Shown here: one piece after another, positions 9,117-19,248 of the stretch
Position numbering within the stretch: the stretch's first letter is position 1
Layout: every line of letters begins with the position of its first letter
From: Diplocarpon mali
Taxonomy: Eukaryota > Ascomycota > Leotiomycetes > Helotiales > Drepanopezizaceae
DNA length: 22,647 bases
Direction of reading: 5' to 3'
Assembly (NCBI GenBank): GCA_024741835.1
Contig: JAENRP010000513.1
Span: forward strand, 1-22,647
The notes under the pieces: generated by a model
What the model saw: the letters and a program-made list of their open reading frames with translations, nothing else
Told to the model about the DNA's origin: nothing
Database searches by the model: none
Position numbers and translations under genes: made by a program

Positions 9117-9860
9117 ATGGCCACGCTCCCCCTCCTCACGGCCTCTCTGACAGCTCTCTCCCTCCCGGCGCCCACCCCGTCCTTCCTCCAGCCCATCCTC
9201 CAGCCCGCCAACCCGACCCCCAACTCGCAGCGCTCCACCCCGCCGCTCGCAGCGCTGACCGCGACGGCCAAGCACCGCCTCCTCTCGGCCTCCATCTCCT
9301 CGAGCCCCTCGATCCTCCTCCCCAGCACCCCCGCGCTCCCGCCCGGCGTGGCCGACGCGCGCGTCCGCAGCCGGGCCCTGGCCCAGGACGTGTTCGTGCA
9401 GGTGCTCGACGTGCAGGACGCGGGCCGCAGCCGCTGGGAGCAGGTCGAGAGGCTGGAGAGTGAGCGGCGGGGCGAGGCCGTCAAGGGGAGGGAGGTCATC
9501 CGTGCCGTGCCTGCCGACGGCGCCGGCGCCGGCGACGACGACGCAGGGCCCGGGACGCAGAGCCTCCGCACGCCGCCGAGTCGAGGCCCGCTGAAGCTTC
9601 TGCTGCAGGATTGCAAGGGCGCGACCGTCTGGGGCTTCGAGCTCCGCAACGTGGAGAAGCTGGGCGTGCCACCGGCCATGGGGATCGGGTGCAAGATCCT
9701 GCTGAAGAAGGGGATCCCGGTGGCGAGGGGGATGGTGTTGCTGGAGCCTGGCTCAGTACTGGTCTTCGGGGGGAGGATTGACGGGCTCGACAAGGCGTGG
9801 AGGGAGGGGAGGGAGGCGAGGCTGAGGAGGGAGGTCGAGGGCCGGGACGGCGAGGAGTGA
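9117..9860 (+). CDS. RMI1: Rmi1, OB-fold subunit of the RecQ helicase-Top3-Rmi1 complex (247 aa)
   Basis: Rmi1 binds topoisomerase III and stimulates the RecQ helicase complex that dissolves double Holliday junctions and limits crossovers. Residues 1-100 look like the N-terminal helical segment (DUF1767-like), with SRALAQDVFVQVLDVQDAG at 85-103. An acidic, Gly/Ala-rich insert lies at 131-147. Residues 156-226 form the OB fold: GPLKLLLQDC, WGFELRNVEKLGV, GCKILLKKGIPVARGMVLLE and VLVFGGRID are close to the family pattern. The tail (227-247) is charged. The frame is open upstream to 8961, but MATLPLL at 9117 is the natural start, because the upstream residues are Arg-rich and unlike the family. 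No intron is seen; GC at third positions is very high. Confidence 0.86.
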   Translation: MATLPLLTASLTALSLPAPTPSFLQPILQPANPTPNSQRSTPPLAALTATAKHRLLSASISSSPSILLPSTPALPPGVADARVRSRALAQDVFVQVLDVQDAGRSRWEQVERLESERRGEAVKGREVIRAVPADGAGAGDDDAGPGTQSLRTPPSRGPLKLLLQDCKGATVWGFELRNVEKLGVPPAMGIGCKILLKKGIPVARGMVLLEPGSVLVFGGRIDGLDKAWREGREARLRREVEGRDGEE

Positions 9861-10493
9861 GAGGTGGGAGGGGAAGGCTTGGAATTGGCGCAGAAGGGAG
9901 TTTGATTGATACCCAAGGATCTTTTTTTTTTCGCAGGGTGGAGCATAGTACAACTCATCACACCGACCGAATTTACACACCCTCTAGGGCAAGCAGCAGG
10001 AAGGAGCTCCAGCCAGGTTTTAATTAAAAGAGTTTCGTATCCCTTGCCAGCTCGCTCCTATCTATATGACCAACTCTGTGGTACCATTGTTTACTCCCAC
10101 GAGCGGAGATCAAGAACGAGGCTAGCTAGCTGGACTTGATTCCCTCCCATCTGTATTTGTATCTGTATCCTATGCAATTATGAAAACGAAGAGAAATAAC
10201 AGGCTCCAAACCGGAGAACAAAGGGACCGCGCCCGGTGTGATNNNNNNNNNNNNNNCCCCCCATGTCGACAGTTGCTGCAAGAATAGTTTCCTGACGTTC
10301 TGTCGCGCAAATCCTTGGCCAATCGTCGATTCAATCCGAGGGGGCATCTGAGCTACCTGTGAGATTCCGCCCTGGACGGGTGTAGCGAGCGAGCTGGTAA
10401 AGCAGGTGAGGATGGCGGCTCATATCTCCAGAGCAAGGACAGTGCAGGCGTAAGGATTCAAGGGGAGAATGCGGACAAAAACGGAAACAGGTT
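9861..10493. other. Convergent intergenic region between RMI1 and the MAP kinase
   Basis: Both neighbours end here. The stretch has a T-run at 9922-9931, a perfect TTTTAATTAAAA palindrome at 10018-10029, a weak inverted repeat (ATCAAG at 10109, CTTGAT at 10135) around GCTAGCTAGC, and an assembly gap. It most likely holds two 3' untranslated regions. No gene is seen. Confidence 0.5.
10243..10256. other. Assembly gap, 14 N
   Basis: Fourteen consecutive unknown bases, flanked by GTGAT and CCCCCC. The length is not a standard placeholder, so it is probably an estimated gap size. It lies in non-coding DNA and breaks no gene. Confidence 1.
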
Positions 10494-11874
<1,381 letters not shown>

Positions 11875-13011
11875 CTTGTCGAGTGTCTAACCTGCGATCC
11901 GTTTGCGAAGATAGGCTGCAGACCAAGGAGGCCTGTTGGAGATTCGGGTTGTTGCTGGCAGCGGATGAGTTATGATGCCTGCAGAAGCTGACGATGAGTA
12001 CGAGGCAGGATATCCCTTTGCCGTGTCGTGTGGTGTCGTGTCGTTGGCGTTGTAGTGCCCAACGGAGATTCAATAAGCTGAATTCTGGGTGTGTTGACCC
12101 CTGTGGATCAGAAGGAGTGTAAAGTCAAGTCGGCCAGATGTTTCGAGTTCCCTTGCCCCGCGAAAGGAGATACTTCTGGACCCAATCGCCTGACCACTCC
12201 CGTCGAAAGATGTCGCTCGGGCTAGGCAGATATTTCGTCTCGACTAGACTTTGCAGAGGGAGGTACAGGTATAGGTAAAGGAATAGGTAGGTCGGGGTCG
12301 TGGTATTCTTCCGAGAGGCGGTTCTCGATCCGGCTTGCTGCGCTGATTATGGTTAAGGGGCATGCGCTCGGCCCTGGCAGAAGATATGCAAAGATGTCGC
12401 AGCTTCGAAGCAGTGATCAGAAGGAGGTGCGTTCGCCAAAGTTTCTTTGAAGCACTTCTAGAACGTTAAGAGGGATCAGCAAGCGTACTCTCGTATCCTC
12501 TTTATGCCCGCTCTCCTCGCCTTGTCTCGCCTCGGTCTTGTGGCCACAGCCTCCCAGACAACCTCGTCGGTGTCTGCCAGCTTCTGCGCAGGGCGGAATA
12601 GTCGCATGCCAACGCTCTGTCGTATCTGCGATCTTGGGAGAGTGCGGGCCGTACCTAGAAGTCTGCAACTCAGTGCTGTTTCGGGGGCCCCGCTGCTCAG
12701 AGATTGCCCAAGATGGGTCGGTTGCGGCGTGTGCGTGGACAGGAATCACGCAGGGTCGCGGAGCAGTGGCAGATGGGGTGATGGATGCTCGTGAAGGTGC
12801 TGCGATAGAAGGGATGTGGGAAGAGGCTGGAATGCAGATACAGTAGCTCTGCGCACAGAGGTTTGGTGCTAGGGCTTTGACGAGGAGCAGAGGCCGGACT
12901 GTAACGAGCTCGGCCGTAACTGGGTCTGACTGGGGTAGAGCCGGCGTGGGTAGAGGAATTAGTAGAGTAGAGTAGAGAGAGGGGGGGCAAAGCAGAAAAG
13001 GGGGCAGGATA

Positions 13012-13079
13012 TGGAGGAGGTGGAGATGGAGGAGGAGGAGGAGGAGGGGGAGATGGGGGAGATGGAGGTGGAGGAGCGG
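13012..13079 (+). repeat. GGA/GGAGAT purine microsatellite
   Basis: GGAGGAGGTGGAGATGGA-type units run for about 68 bases as G and A with a few T. The minus strand would encode a poly-Pro/Ser run, which explains the apparent proline-rich frames here. It fits a slippage-prone simple repeat. Confidence 0.75.
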
Positions 13080-13317
13080 TCGTGTGGCCGTGACAATCAG
13101 TTTCTTTTGGCTGTGTCGGTACTCGAGAGAACCGTTCTCCGACAAGGAGCAAGCAGGTATGCGCAAGGAGAAGTGAGTATATCGCTGCGAATAGAGGCAG
13201 CAGAGTGGAGAGCCCAGATGGGAATTGGAAGAGGGGGAGGGGAAGTTCGGCTCTCGAGGGCACGGCGGACCAGGGACGAGGGACAAGGGACCATGTGTAG
13301 CCAGCCGCCAAGCCCCA

Positions 13318-13412
13318 CCCCATCTCCATCTCCATCGCCATCTTCATCTTGGTCTGCATCTCCCTCTCCATCTCCATCTCCATCTCCATCCCCATTCCCA
13401 TTCCCATTCCTA
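13318..13412 (+). repeat. TCCATC / TTCCCA hexanucleotide microsatellite
   Basis: Interrupted TCCATC units, with variants such as TTCATC, GCCATC and TCCCTC, run for about 75 bases and change near the right end into CCCATT units. The minus-strand frame over it reads as Met-Glu or Asp-Gly repeats, which is not evidence of a gene. Confidence 0.75.
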
Positions 13413-14677
13413 ATCAACCCTCCGCTACGCAAGAATCGCTTCGACTGCTGATGGGCATCGGTTTCATGGGTGCAGCTGTGCAAAGCTGAGCTGCGTTTCA
13501 AGGCAGAGCTGGTCGACACTGGTGAGATGACACGACAGAGGCTGCAACCGGCCACCGCGGCCAGGCCAACCCTTGATCGTCGACCTCGATACTCAGTATA
13601 TCTCTCTCGCAGCTTCGGCCAGCCAGCCCGTCCGCGATTGCTCTGCTTGAGCCCAAGCCGTGCCGTACCAGACACGACCGCTGGAACTCCTCGGCGATCC
13701 GAGAGCGAGCTGCAAATGCGACTCGTCCGTCCAGGTAGGAGAATCCCGTATGTCAACAGGCCAATGCCGTGTAAAAGCAAAGCTCGGAAGAAGCTCGAAG
13801 CAGAGAGGCACTGGGTCGCTGCGCGCCCGACTGTGCATCATGAATACTCGACTTCGATTTGGAATCGCCGAGAGCTCTCCCTCGGGCCACCGACCTCTTC
13901 GCGCGCGAGGTGGTGTCCACGGACCTGAGCTGGTTGCTAGTTGCAACGGCCGGCTTCACGTATCCAGGCTCAACACATATCCACGGTCAGGTAGGGTAGG
14001 TGGCATGTGACCGCCCTCCGACATGCACAACCGACAGAGCAAGATCCACATCTGTTCTATGGAACCACCCTGCCTCCACGCCTCCCGACGACGATCCAGA
14101 TCCTTCCCCTCGAGCTGCACCCCTCTCAAGGCCAACAACCGACCAGGAACCCCCGCCACCCGCCTCGGATCAGACGAAACCAGACCCAGCCCCCCAGAAA
14201 CAGATCCGCAAGGTGCGGCGCGGCCCCCACCCACATCTGGCCGCCGTTTGGGACGTGTTTGACCACGGTGTTTTCGTCCGAAAGAAAGGATCCCCGGCCC
14301 AGGACGGCGGTACAGTGCTATGAGCCACGCGCGCGTCCCCATGCCTTCCCTGCTGCCCTGTCTGGACTATCAAGGGGTATGCTGGCCGGGACCCTTCTGC
14401 GGTGGCGTCGTATGGTAAGCCAAGGGGGCGATCACCTATGCCCGATGCTTGTGTAGGGAACTGTGCTGCTGAGCGGCTTCTGCTGCTTGGTTTTGATCTG
14501 GCCATGCCGCCTGGACGGCGGCAGTCGGCATTCACGGATGAGAAGAGAGGGAAGAGCACACGGCTGGGAATCAGCAGATGTATTGCTATCTACTCGCACG
14601 CGACGATACTGCTCGCTTCCCTATGAATGTTTGCCCTTGTGGACCTACAGAAGTTCACCACCCACTTCGCTTCCCAA

Positions 14678-17674
14678 TCATTGAACGACCTGTCGACACC
14701 GTCAGCAGCAGGCCGGGACTCCACTCCAATCTCACATCCCAAGGGGCGCGTCGGATCTAGCTCACCTTCTCCCGCAACGTGCCCATCCATTGCTGGAAAC
14801 TCATGCCCTGGTCCGCCCGATCCTCTACCAGTAGCGTCTGTGCCCACAACTTCAGACTTGGGTCGCCGTCCTCGCGAATCACGTAAAGATGCGGCAGGAT
14901 GATGCTGCCGACACCTCGAGCCCGGTAGTCCCGGCTCTTCAGCACGACCGCCCGGACCCGCTCGTTGAAGTCGTTGTCCAGTTCCGGGAGAGTGCTCTTG
15001 CCGACCTTGAGCTTGGTGCGGTCGCTAACGTCGAACACATCGGCGAGGAGTTGTGGGACTGCGTCGCGGCCGACCCAGAGGAATTGGGTTTGTCCGTCAT
15101 CAATCAGGTAAAGACCATAGGGTGCCAGGCGTTCCGAAGAAAGGTTGATTGGCGGTGGGAGGACGATCTGGGATGTTTCAGGGTCAGGAACACCAGCAGT
15201 ATCGGGCATGTCGTGTAATGAGTACAGTCGCGGGTAGATATATTCCATCAAAAGTGGAAGGGGAAGGGTCGACAATTGGCAGAGAGCGGCTGATCGGAGA
15301 TCCGATGGGATTTGAGCTGATTTCCGTAGACCGACATTCTTGATGAGACCCAGGAACAGGACTGGGAGACCGCGTAGGTTGGCTGGGAACTGAAGCCCAC
15401 CGCCGCCAGAATTTCCTCCGGCAAGTTCCTTCTTGAAAGTTTGGAGGAGCTCTATGAGCTTCGACAGGAGAGCTTCGCGTGCTGGCTCGAGGCCGCTGCT
15501 AAGAGCCCGCTCAACCGCCTTATGGGCGAAGAAATGGGTGATCGCACACTGATCAGCTGATGCATAAACATCTGCAAGATTTATCGTCGTAGGTAAAGAG
15601 AGAGTCATAACTCGGATTCGTCGCTCTCCATTGCTTGTAGTGTGGAGCACGGCAGTTTGCATGCAAACAAAGTTCTTCGTTAAGCTCTCGTCGATTGCAA
15701 CCTCGACCACATAACTCTGGTCGCGTGGGAATGCAGGGAATGCGCAAAGGTCGGAACTCCGGTTGAAAAAGTTACCATAGAAGGTGTTCATCCGCAGACC
15801 AGTGGTAGCACGAACACGCAGCACAGCCTCCAGCCCGATCTCTGCAGACAAATAGTCGCTAAACTCGGTAGCGAACTTGATGGCATCCTCGCTTCGTCCA
15901 GCGTTCCAACCAGGGTAGAAGTATGTTTGTCCACCAGTATACCTTGGGAGGTTGCTTAAGGATGCCACATCCTGGTATTGTGATGAGAAGAGGAACATGT
16001 CGATTGAAACTTGGTTCTTGGAGCATTCCACCGCGAAACTCTTGTAGAAACTGTTTCCAGTTTGCAAGAGGGCGCTCTCCTTCGACGTACCAAGCAACTT
16101 CTTATCTTCGCGCATCTCAAGCTTGCCATAACCAACATTGGGAAGCGAAGCAGTAACGACAACAATCTTACCACCGAGCGGAGAGATGAGCTTGTGACCG
16201 GCTCTCAGGGCAGATCCCATGCAAGATCCGTTGTTTTGATTTGCCTGGAACATCAATGGGAGAGTGGTAAGAAATTTCTCGACGCTCAATCGGCTTTCTG
16301 ACAAAGGAACCAGAAGCTCTTGGGGAATTGGCAAGAATGGCTCGTCCAGATCGCTTACTACGAGCATCTGAGTCTCTCCGTTTTCCTCTGAATCCTTAGG
16401 AACAGCGAAGTAGTGCAAGCTTGAATCGACTGCCATGAACCCAACTCGTGTCCGTCTATCAGCATTAGGTAGTCTGTTCAAGGAGTCCAATATCGTTCGG
16501 GCGCTAGTAGCAAGGAGACCGCAAGAAACAGAAGCATAGCTCACGTCAAACAAGAAGAGGTAGACAAGCGGTTGCGGGGGTCGAACCATGTACTCTTGCG
16601 GGGCAACGAATTCCACCACAGCGTAATTCAATTCCGGTCTTTGCCAGCGGTCAACGCTCTTTTGAGCAGCGGCATCCCAGTCGAAAGCCTGAGGAACATC
16701 GTTTGTGAGGTTGCACATGTTACATCTCCATCTATGTCCGTGGTCAAGAAATGTGACGTATGGGTTGATGTAAGACCGACATCTTCTGCAACGAGAAATT
16801 ACTTGATCTTGAACAATGGGCACCGGGTCATCTACGTCATGAAGAGAGGTATATGGCTGGATTATCAAAGCAAAAGGAAGCTTCGACTTCTTGAGAAGCG
16901 AGTGTGTGGTAGGGACAGCATTTAATGTCGACCTGACATATTTTGAAGGACAGTTCGCATCTGGAGAGGGAGTAACGCTCGACTGTACAAAATTTAGCGT
17001 AGTACTTGAGAAGTCTGAAAACAACGTACATTGGGGGGTAGGACTATTGGTGGGGGCGGCAGGTCCAATTCCGCGACGTTGAAAGGCTGGTTGAGCAGAT
17101 CCGTAGGGTATAACTGGTTCAATACCGCTGGTCTGATAGCCCCAGCAGCTGCTTGAGGCTGTCCTGGTTGCGCCCCTGGCGGTGGCTGGGCGCCCATTCC
17201 CATCTGGCCCATCCCTTGGGTGATTCCAGCAACGCTAGGAGCTCCAGTTCCTGGGTATCCAGGCGCAGCATTCTGGTAGCCTACGCCGCCGCCGCCATAC
17301 TGCGCGGGGGGAGCATACCCAGGCGCTGTTGCTGCGGGATCAGGCCCTCCAGCCGGCGCTCCGAATTGTTGCGCACCGTAGGGAGGAGCTTCTTGCTGAG
17401 CCGTATATCCGCCATACGCTGGACCTGGAGGGCCTTGAAATGCAGCTCCGCCGCCCGGAGTCTGCCCTCCTAGCGCCGAGTTCGCACCGGCTCCAAAGTC
17501 GTATGCTTGCGCCGCATATCCTCTCTTTTTCTTCTTTCCACCATCGTGTTCTGGCTGTCCGGTAGGAGGAGGGGATGTAGCTGACGCACCAAGTCCTGGT
17601 TGTACCGGGCTTTGCTGGGCGTATGGATCTTGAGCAGGATAACCCTGTGGGTATCCGTCTGGAGGTGCAGTCAT
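14678..17674 (-). CDS. SEC24: Sec24, cargo-binding subunit of the COPII coat (about 957 aa, three exons)
   Basis: Exons: 17030-17674, 14766-16982 and a 12-bp last exon 14678-14689; introns are 47 and 76 bp. Sec24 pairs with Sec23 on Sar1-GTP at ER exit sites and selects cargo. Residues 1-180 are Gly/Pro/Gln-rich and disordered, with a [12 protein letters not shown] patch, followed by the conserved [17 protein letters not shown]. The zinc finger has Cys280, 283, 302 and 305 (CX2C-X18-CX2C). The trunk domain starts near 351, then beta-sandwich, helical and gelsolin-like parts (gelsolin about 825-935). The ATG at 17674 begins MTAPPDGYP, like other fungal Sec24; an in-frame ATG at 17716 would add 14 residues. 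Without the last intron the protein would end in EKVS at 14757; splicing gives EKVVQ and uses a good donor, GCTGAC branch and CAG acceptor. Confidence 0.96.
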
Positions 17675-18204
17675 GGCTCTCGTGAAGTTGTTCTCGATCT
17701 CGATGCTCTCTTCCAAGCTTTAGAGATTGGCTCACAGCTACAAAGAGTTACTGTCCAAAATTCCGTGGCGTTAGAAAGGATCGCGGGTGGTGATGTGTAC
17801 TGTATGGCCTTGAGAATGGTTGGCTCGACGAACACTTTACTAAAACTCCAGGCGGGCAATTGTGATGTCGCAGCCTCGACTGTCTCCGGGGAATACCAGA
17901 TCGTAGAGCTGTAATTTCATGACACGGAGGTGAGAGGCGTGGCCGCGAGTCGAATTGATGGAAAGTAATCCTGGCCGTGCCTTGTGCCTCTGAAAGATCT
18001 CCGCGCCTGGAAATCTGGCTTCGGCTGTTAGTCACGTGGGAGAGGCTGATGCATCTCACCCCAGCCTCAGTGGCTAACGACTTCACATGAAAAGCTCGAA
18101 TTCCGCAAAACTCAATTTACCATACCTGTCCTCGCACATAGCAGCGAACTTTGTGGGAAACCAACCACAACTTGAGCTATCCTTGCACACTTTCTTGAGC
18201 AATC
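17675..18204. promoter_or_regulatory. Divergent promoter region, SEC24 / small membrane protein
   Basis: The 530 bp between the two start codons holds both promoters. TCACGTG, an E-box core as used by Cbf1-like and other bHLH factors, lies at 18032-18038. GGGTGGTGATG-like and CT-rich stretches are also present, but no clear TATA box. Regulation by a bHLH factor is only a possibility. Confidence 0.5.
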
Positions 18205-18649
18205 ATGGCCTGGGGACGCTCTTCAATTCCCAAACCACCCCCGCCTCCAAAGTCAGCTTTGAAGTATGTGTCACCAAGCCGCCAAATGTTTCAAGGCGCT
18301 AATAAAGGATCGTAGTAAGCTTCTACCACTCATTATTTTGTTGATTATCCTGGGCGGATTCGCCTTGATGGGGTACCACGTCTACCTCGCAGCCTGCGGC
18401 ATTTCGAATGCTGCTAATAAGAAGATGGAGAACAAAAATATCGTTTTAACCAAGGACGGCGTAAGATTCGGCGTCAAAGAATTGCAAAATGAGAACTACG
18501 TAGACAACACACAAAGCATTATGGTTAAGGCGTGGAACCTTGCTAAGTGGCCGGGGTACAAAAACAGTACTTGGAACCGGGATGGCGAGAGTAACAAAAA
18601 GCCTACGTCAAGGATACCGTATGTCACTATCCTTATTCAAGTTCTGTAG
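18205..18649 (+). CDS. Small single-pass membrane protein of unknown function (about 130 aa, two exons)
   Basis: Exon 18205-18263, intron 18264-18315 (52 bp: GTATGT donor, GCTAAT branch, TAG acceptor), exon 18316-18649. The N-terminus MAWGRSS is followed by a proline run (11-15); a strongly hydrophobic segment at about 22-46 (LLPLIILLIILGGFALMGYHVYLAA) is the only membrane span. The rest is a charged soluble tail with LTKDGVRFGVKELQNENYVD (64-83) and TQSIMVKAWNL (85-95). I recall similar short membrane proteins in other filamentous fungi but know no assigned function. The end is uncertain: a second perfect GTATGT donor at 18619 could splice to an AG at 18709-18710, replacing the last nine residues (from Tyr122) by FASQGSSATK and moving the stop to 18744. 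Composition is average for this side of the window. Confidence 0.72.
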
Positions 18650-18950
18650 GGACTGCATGCCTGATCTGTATGCAAAAATCTTTATTTGCGGAAGATGACA
18701 TTATGAACAGATTTGCGAGTCAAGGTTCATCTGCTACAAAATAAGCGCCTATCAACTCCACTGCCGCGCCCTCTCCTGATACCCAGCGGCTCTGTTCTCA
18801 TCTACTTTCAGTAAGCAATGCTTGTTATAGTTATTTGATATGTGACTGGGAAATCACATCGTCATACGTGTTGTATTAAAAGGGGCATTCGACAGGTCTT
18901 TTGATTTTTGAATGCTTGGGTGGCTACCTATTGCATAAATTGTTTGTCAA
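18650..18950. other. Intergenic stretch before the Copia element
   Basis: The first part may belong to the 3' end of the small membrane protein gene (see its alternative third exon). The rest is AT-leaning with no frame or RNA gene seen. GTCAA at 18946-18950, just before the proposed LTR, would be the target-site duplication if the LTR start is right. Confidence 0.5.
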
Positions 18951-19139
18951 TGTTAGAAATATACAAGGTACGGAGATTACCGCATAGAGCAGAGGCTAAG
19001 GCTTGGTAAGCCTACCTTGTATATATACTACTTCAGCTCTTTAGAACTAGAATCTATACCTTTCGATTCTATTATAGTAGCAATTCCTAGAATCGATTAA
19101 CTCAATCAATCTCTCTAATCTTAAACCTGCTTCTTAGCA
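18951..19139 (+). repeat. Probable 5' LTR of the Copia element
   Basis: It begins TGTTAGAA and a matching TTCTTAGCA occurs at 19131-19139, giving near-inverted TG...CA ends typical of LTRs and a length of about 189 bp, which is in range for Ty1/Copia elements. Inside is a perfect inverted repeat, ATATACAAGGTA (18959-18970) and TACCTTGTATAT (19013-19024). No clear tRNA primer-binding site follows, possibly because of mutation. The right LTR is outside the window, so both borders are provisional. Confidence 0.5.
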
Positions 19140-19248
19140 AAACACAACTATATAATACCTCTTTATATACCCTTATATATATATACCTTCTCCCCCTTTT
19201 TACTCCTATTTTTTCACCCCTTTTTTTAACAACCCTAACTTAATAAAA

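Larger units (their letters stand above)
11875..14677. other. 2.8-kb gene-free region upstream of the MAP kinase
   Basis: Between the MAP kinase start and the SEC24 stop, both on the minus strand, no frame resembles a protein. Frames on both strands are low-complexity or shadows of the repeats. The part next to the kinase should hold its promoter and 5' leader; the far part the SEC24 3' end. AGGTATAGGTAAAGGAATAGGTAGG near 12262-12290 is a short purine-rich repeat, and two larger microsatellites are listed separately. A transcribed non-coding RNA or an unusually long promoter is possible but not shown. Confidence 0.55.

Noticed and set aside
8882..9961. 359-codon minus-strand frame opposite RMI1
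   Set aside because: It is a shadow of the very GC-rich RMI1 gene, which has clear OB-fold motifs on the plus strand.
12318..12350. Possible tRNA B box (GGTTCTCGATCC)
   Set aside because: One base too long for the consensus, with no A box or acceptor stem at the right distance.
12417..13407. Long proline- and serine-rich minus-strand frames
   Set aside because: They translate the GGA and TCCATC microsatellites in two frames at once, and no conserved segment exists.
18266..18649. Start of the small membrane protein at 18266 (MCHQAAKCF...)
   Set aside because: That start lies inside the intron; the ATG at 18205 with a GTATGT...GCTAAT...TAG intron joins in frame.
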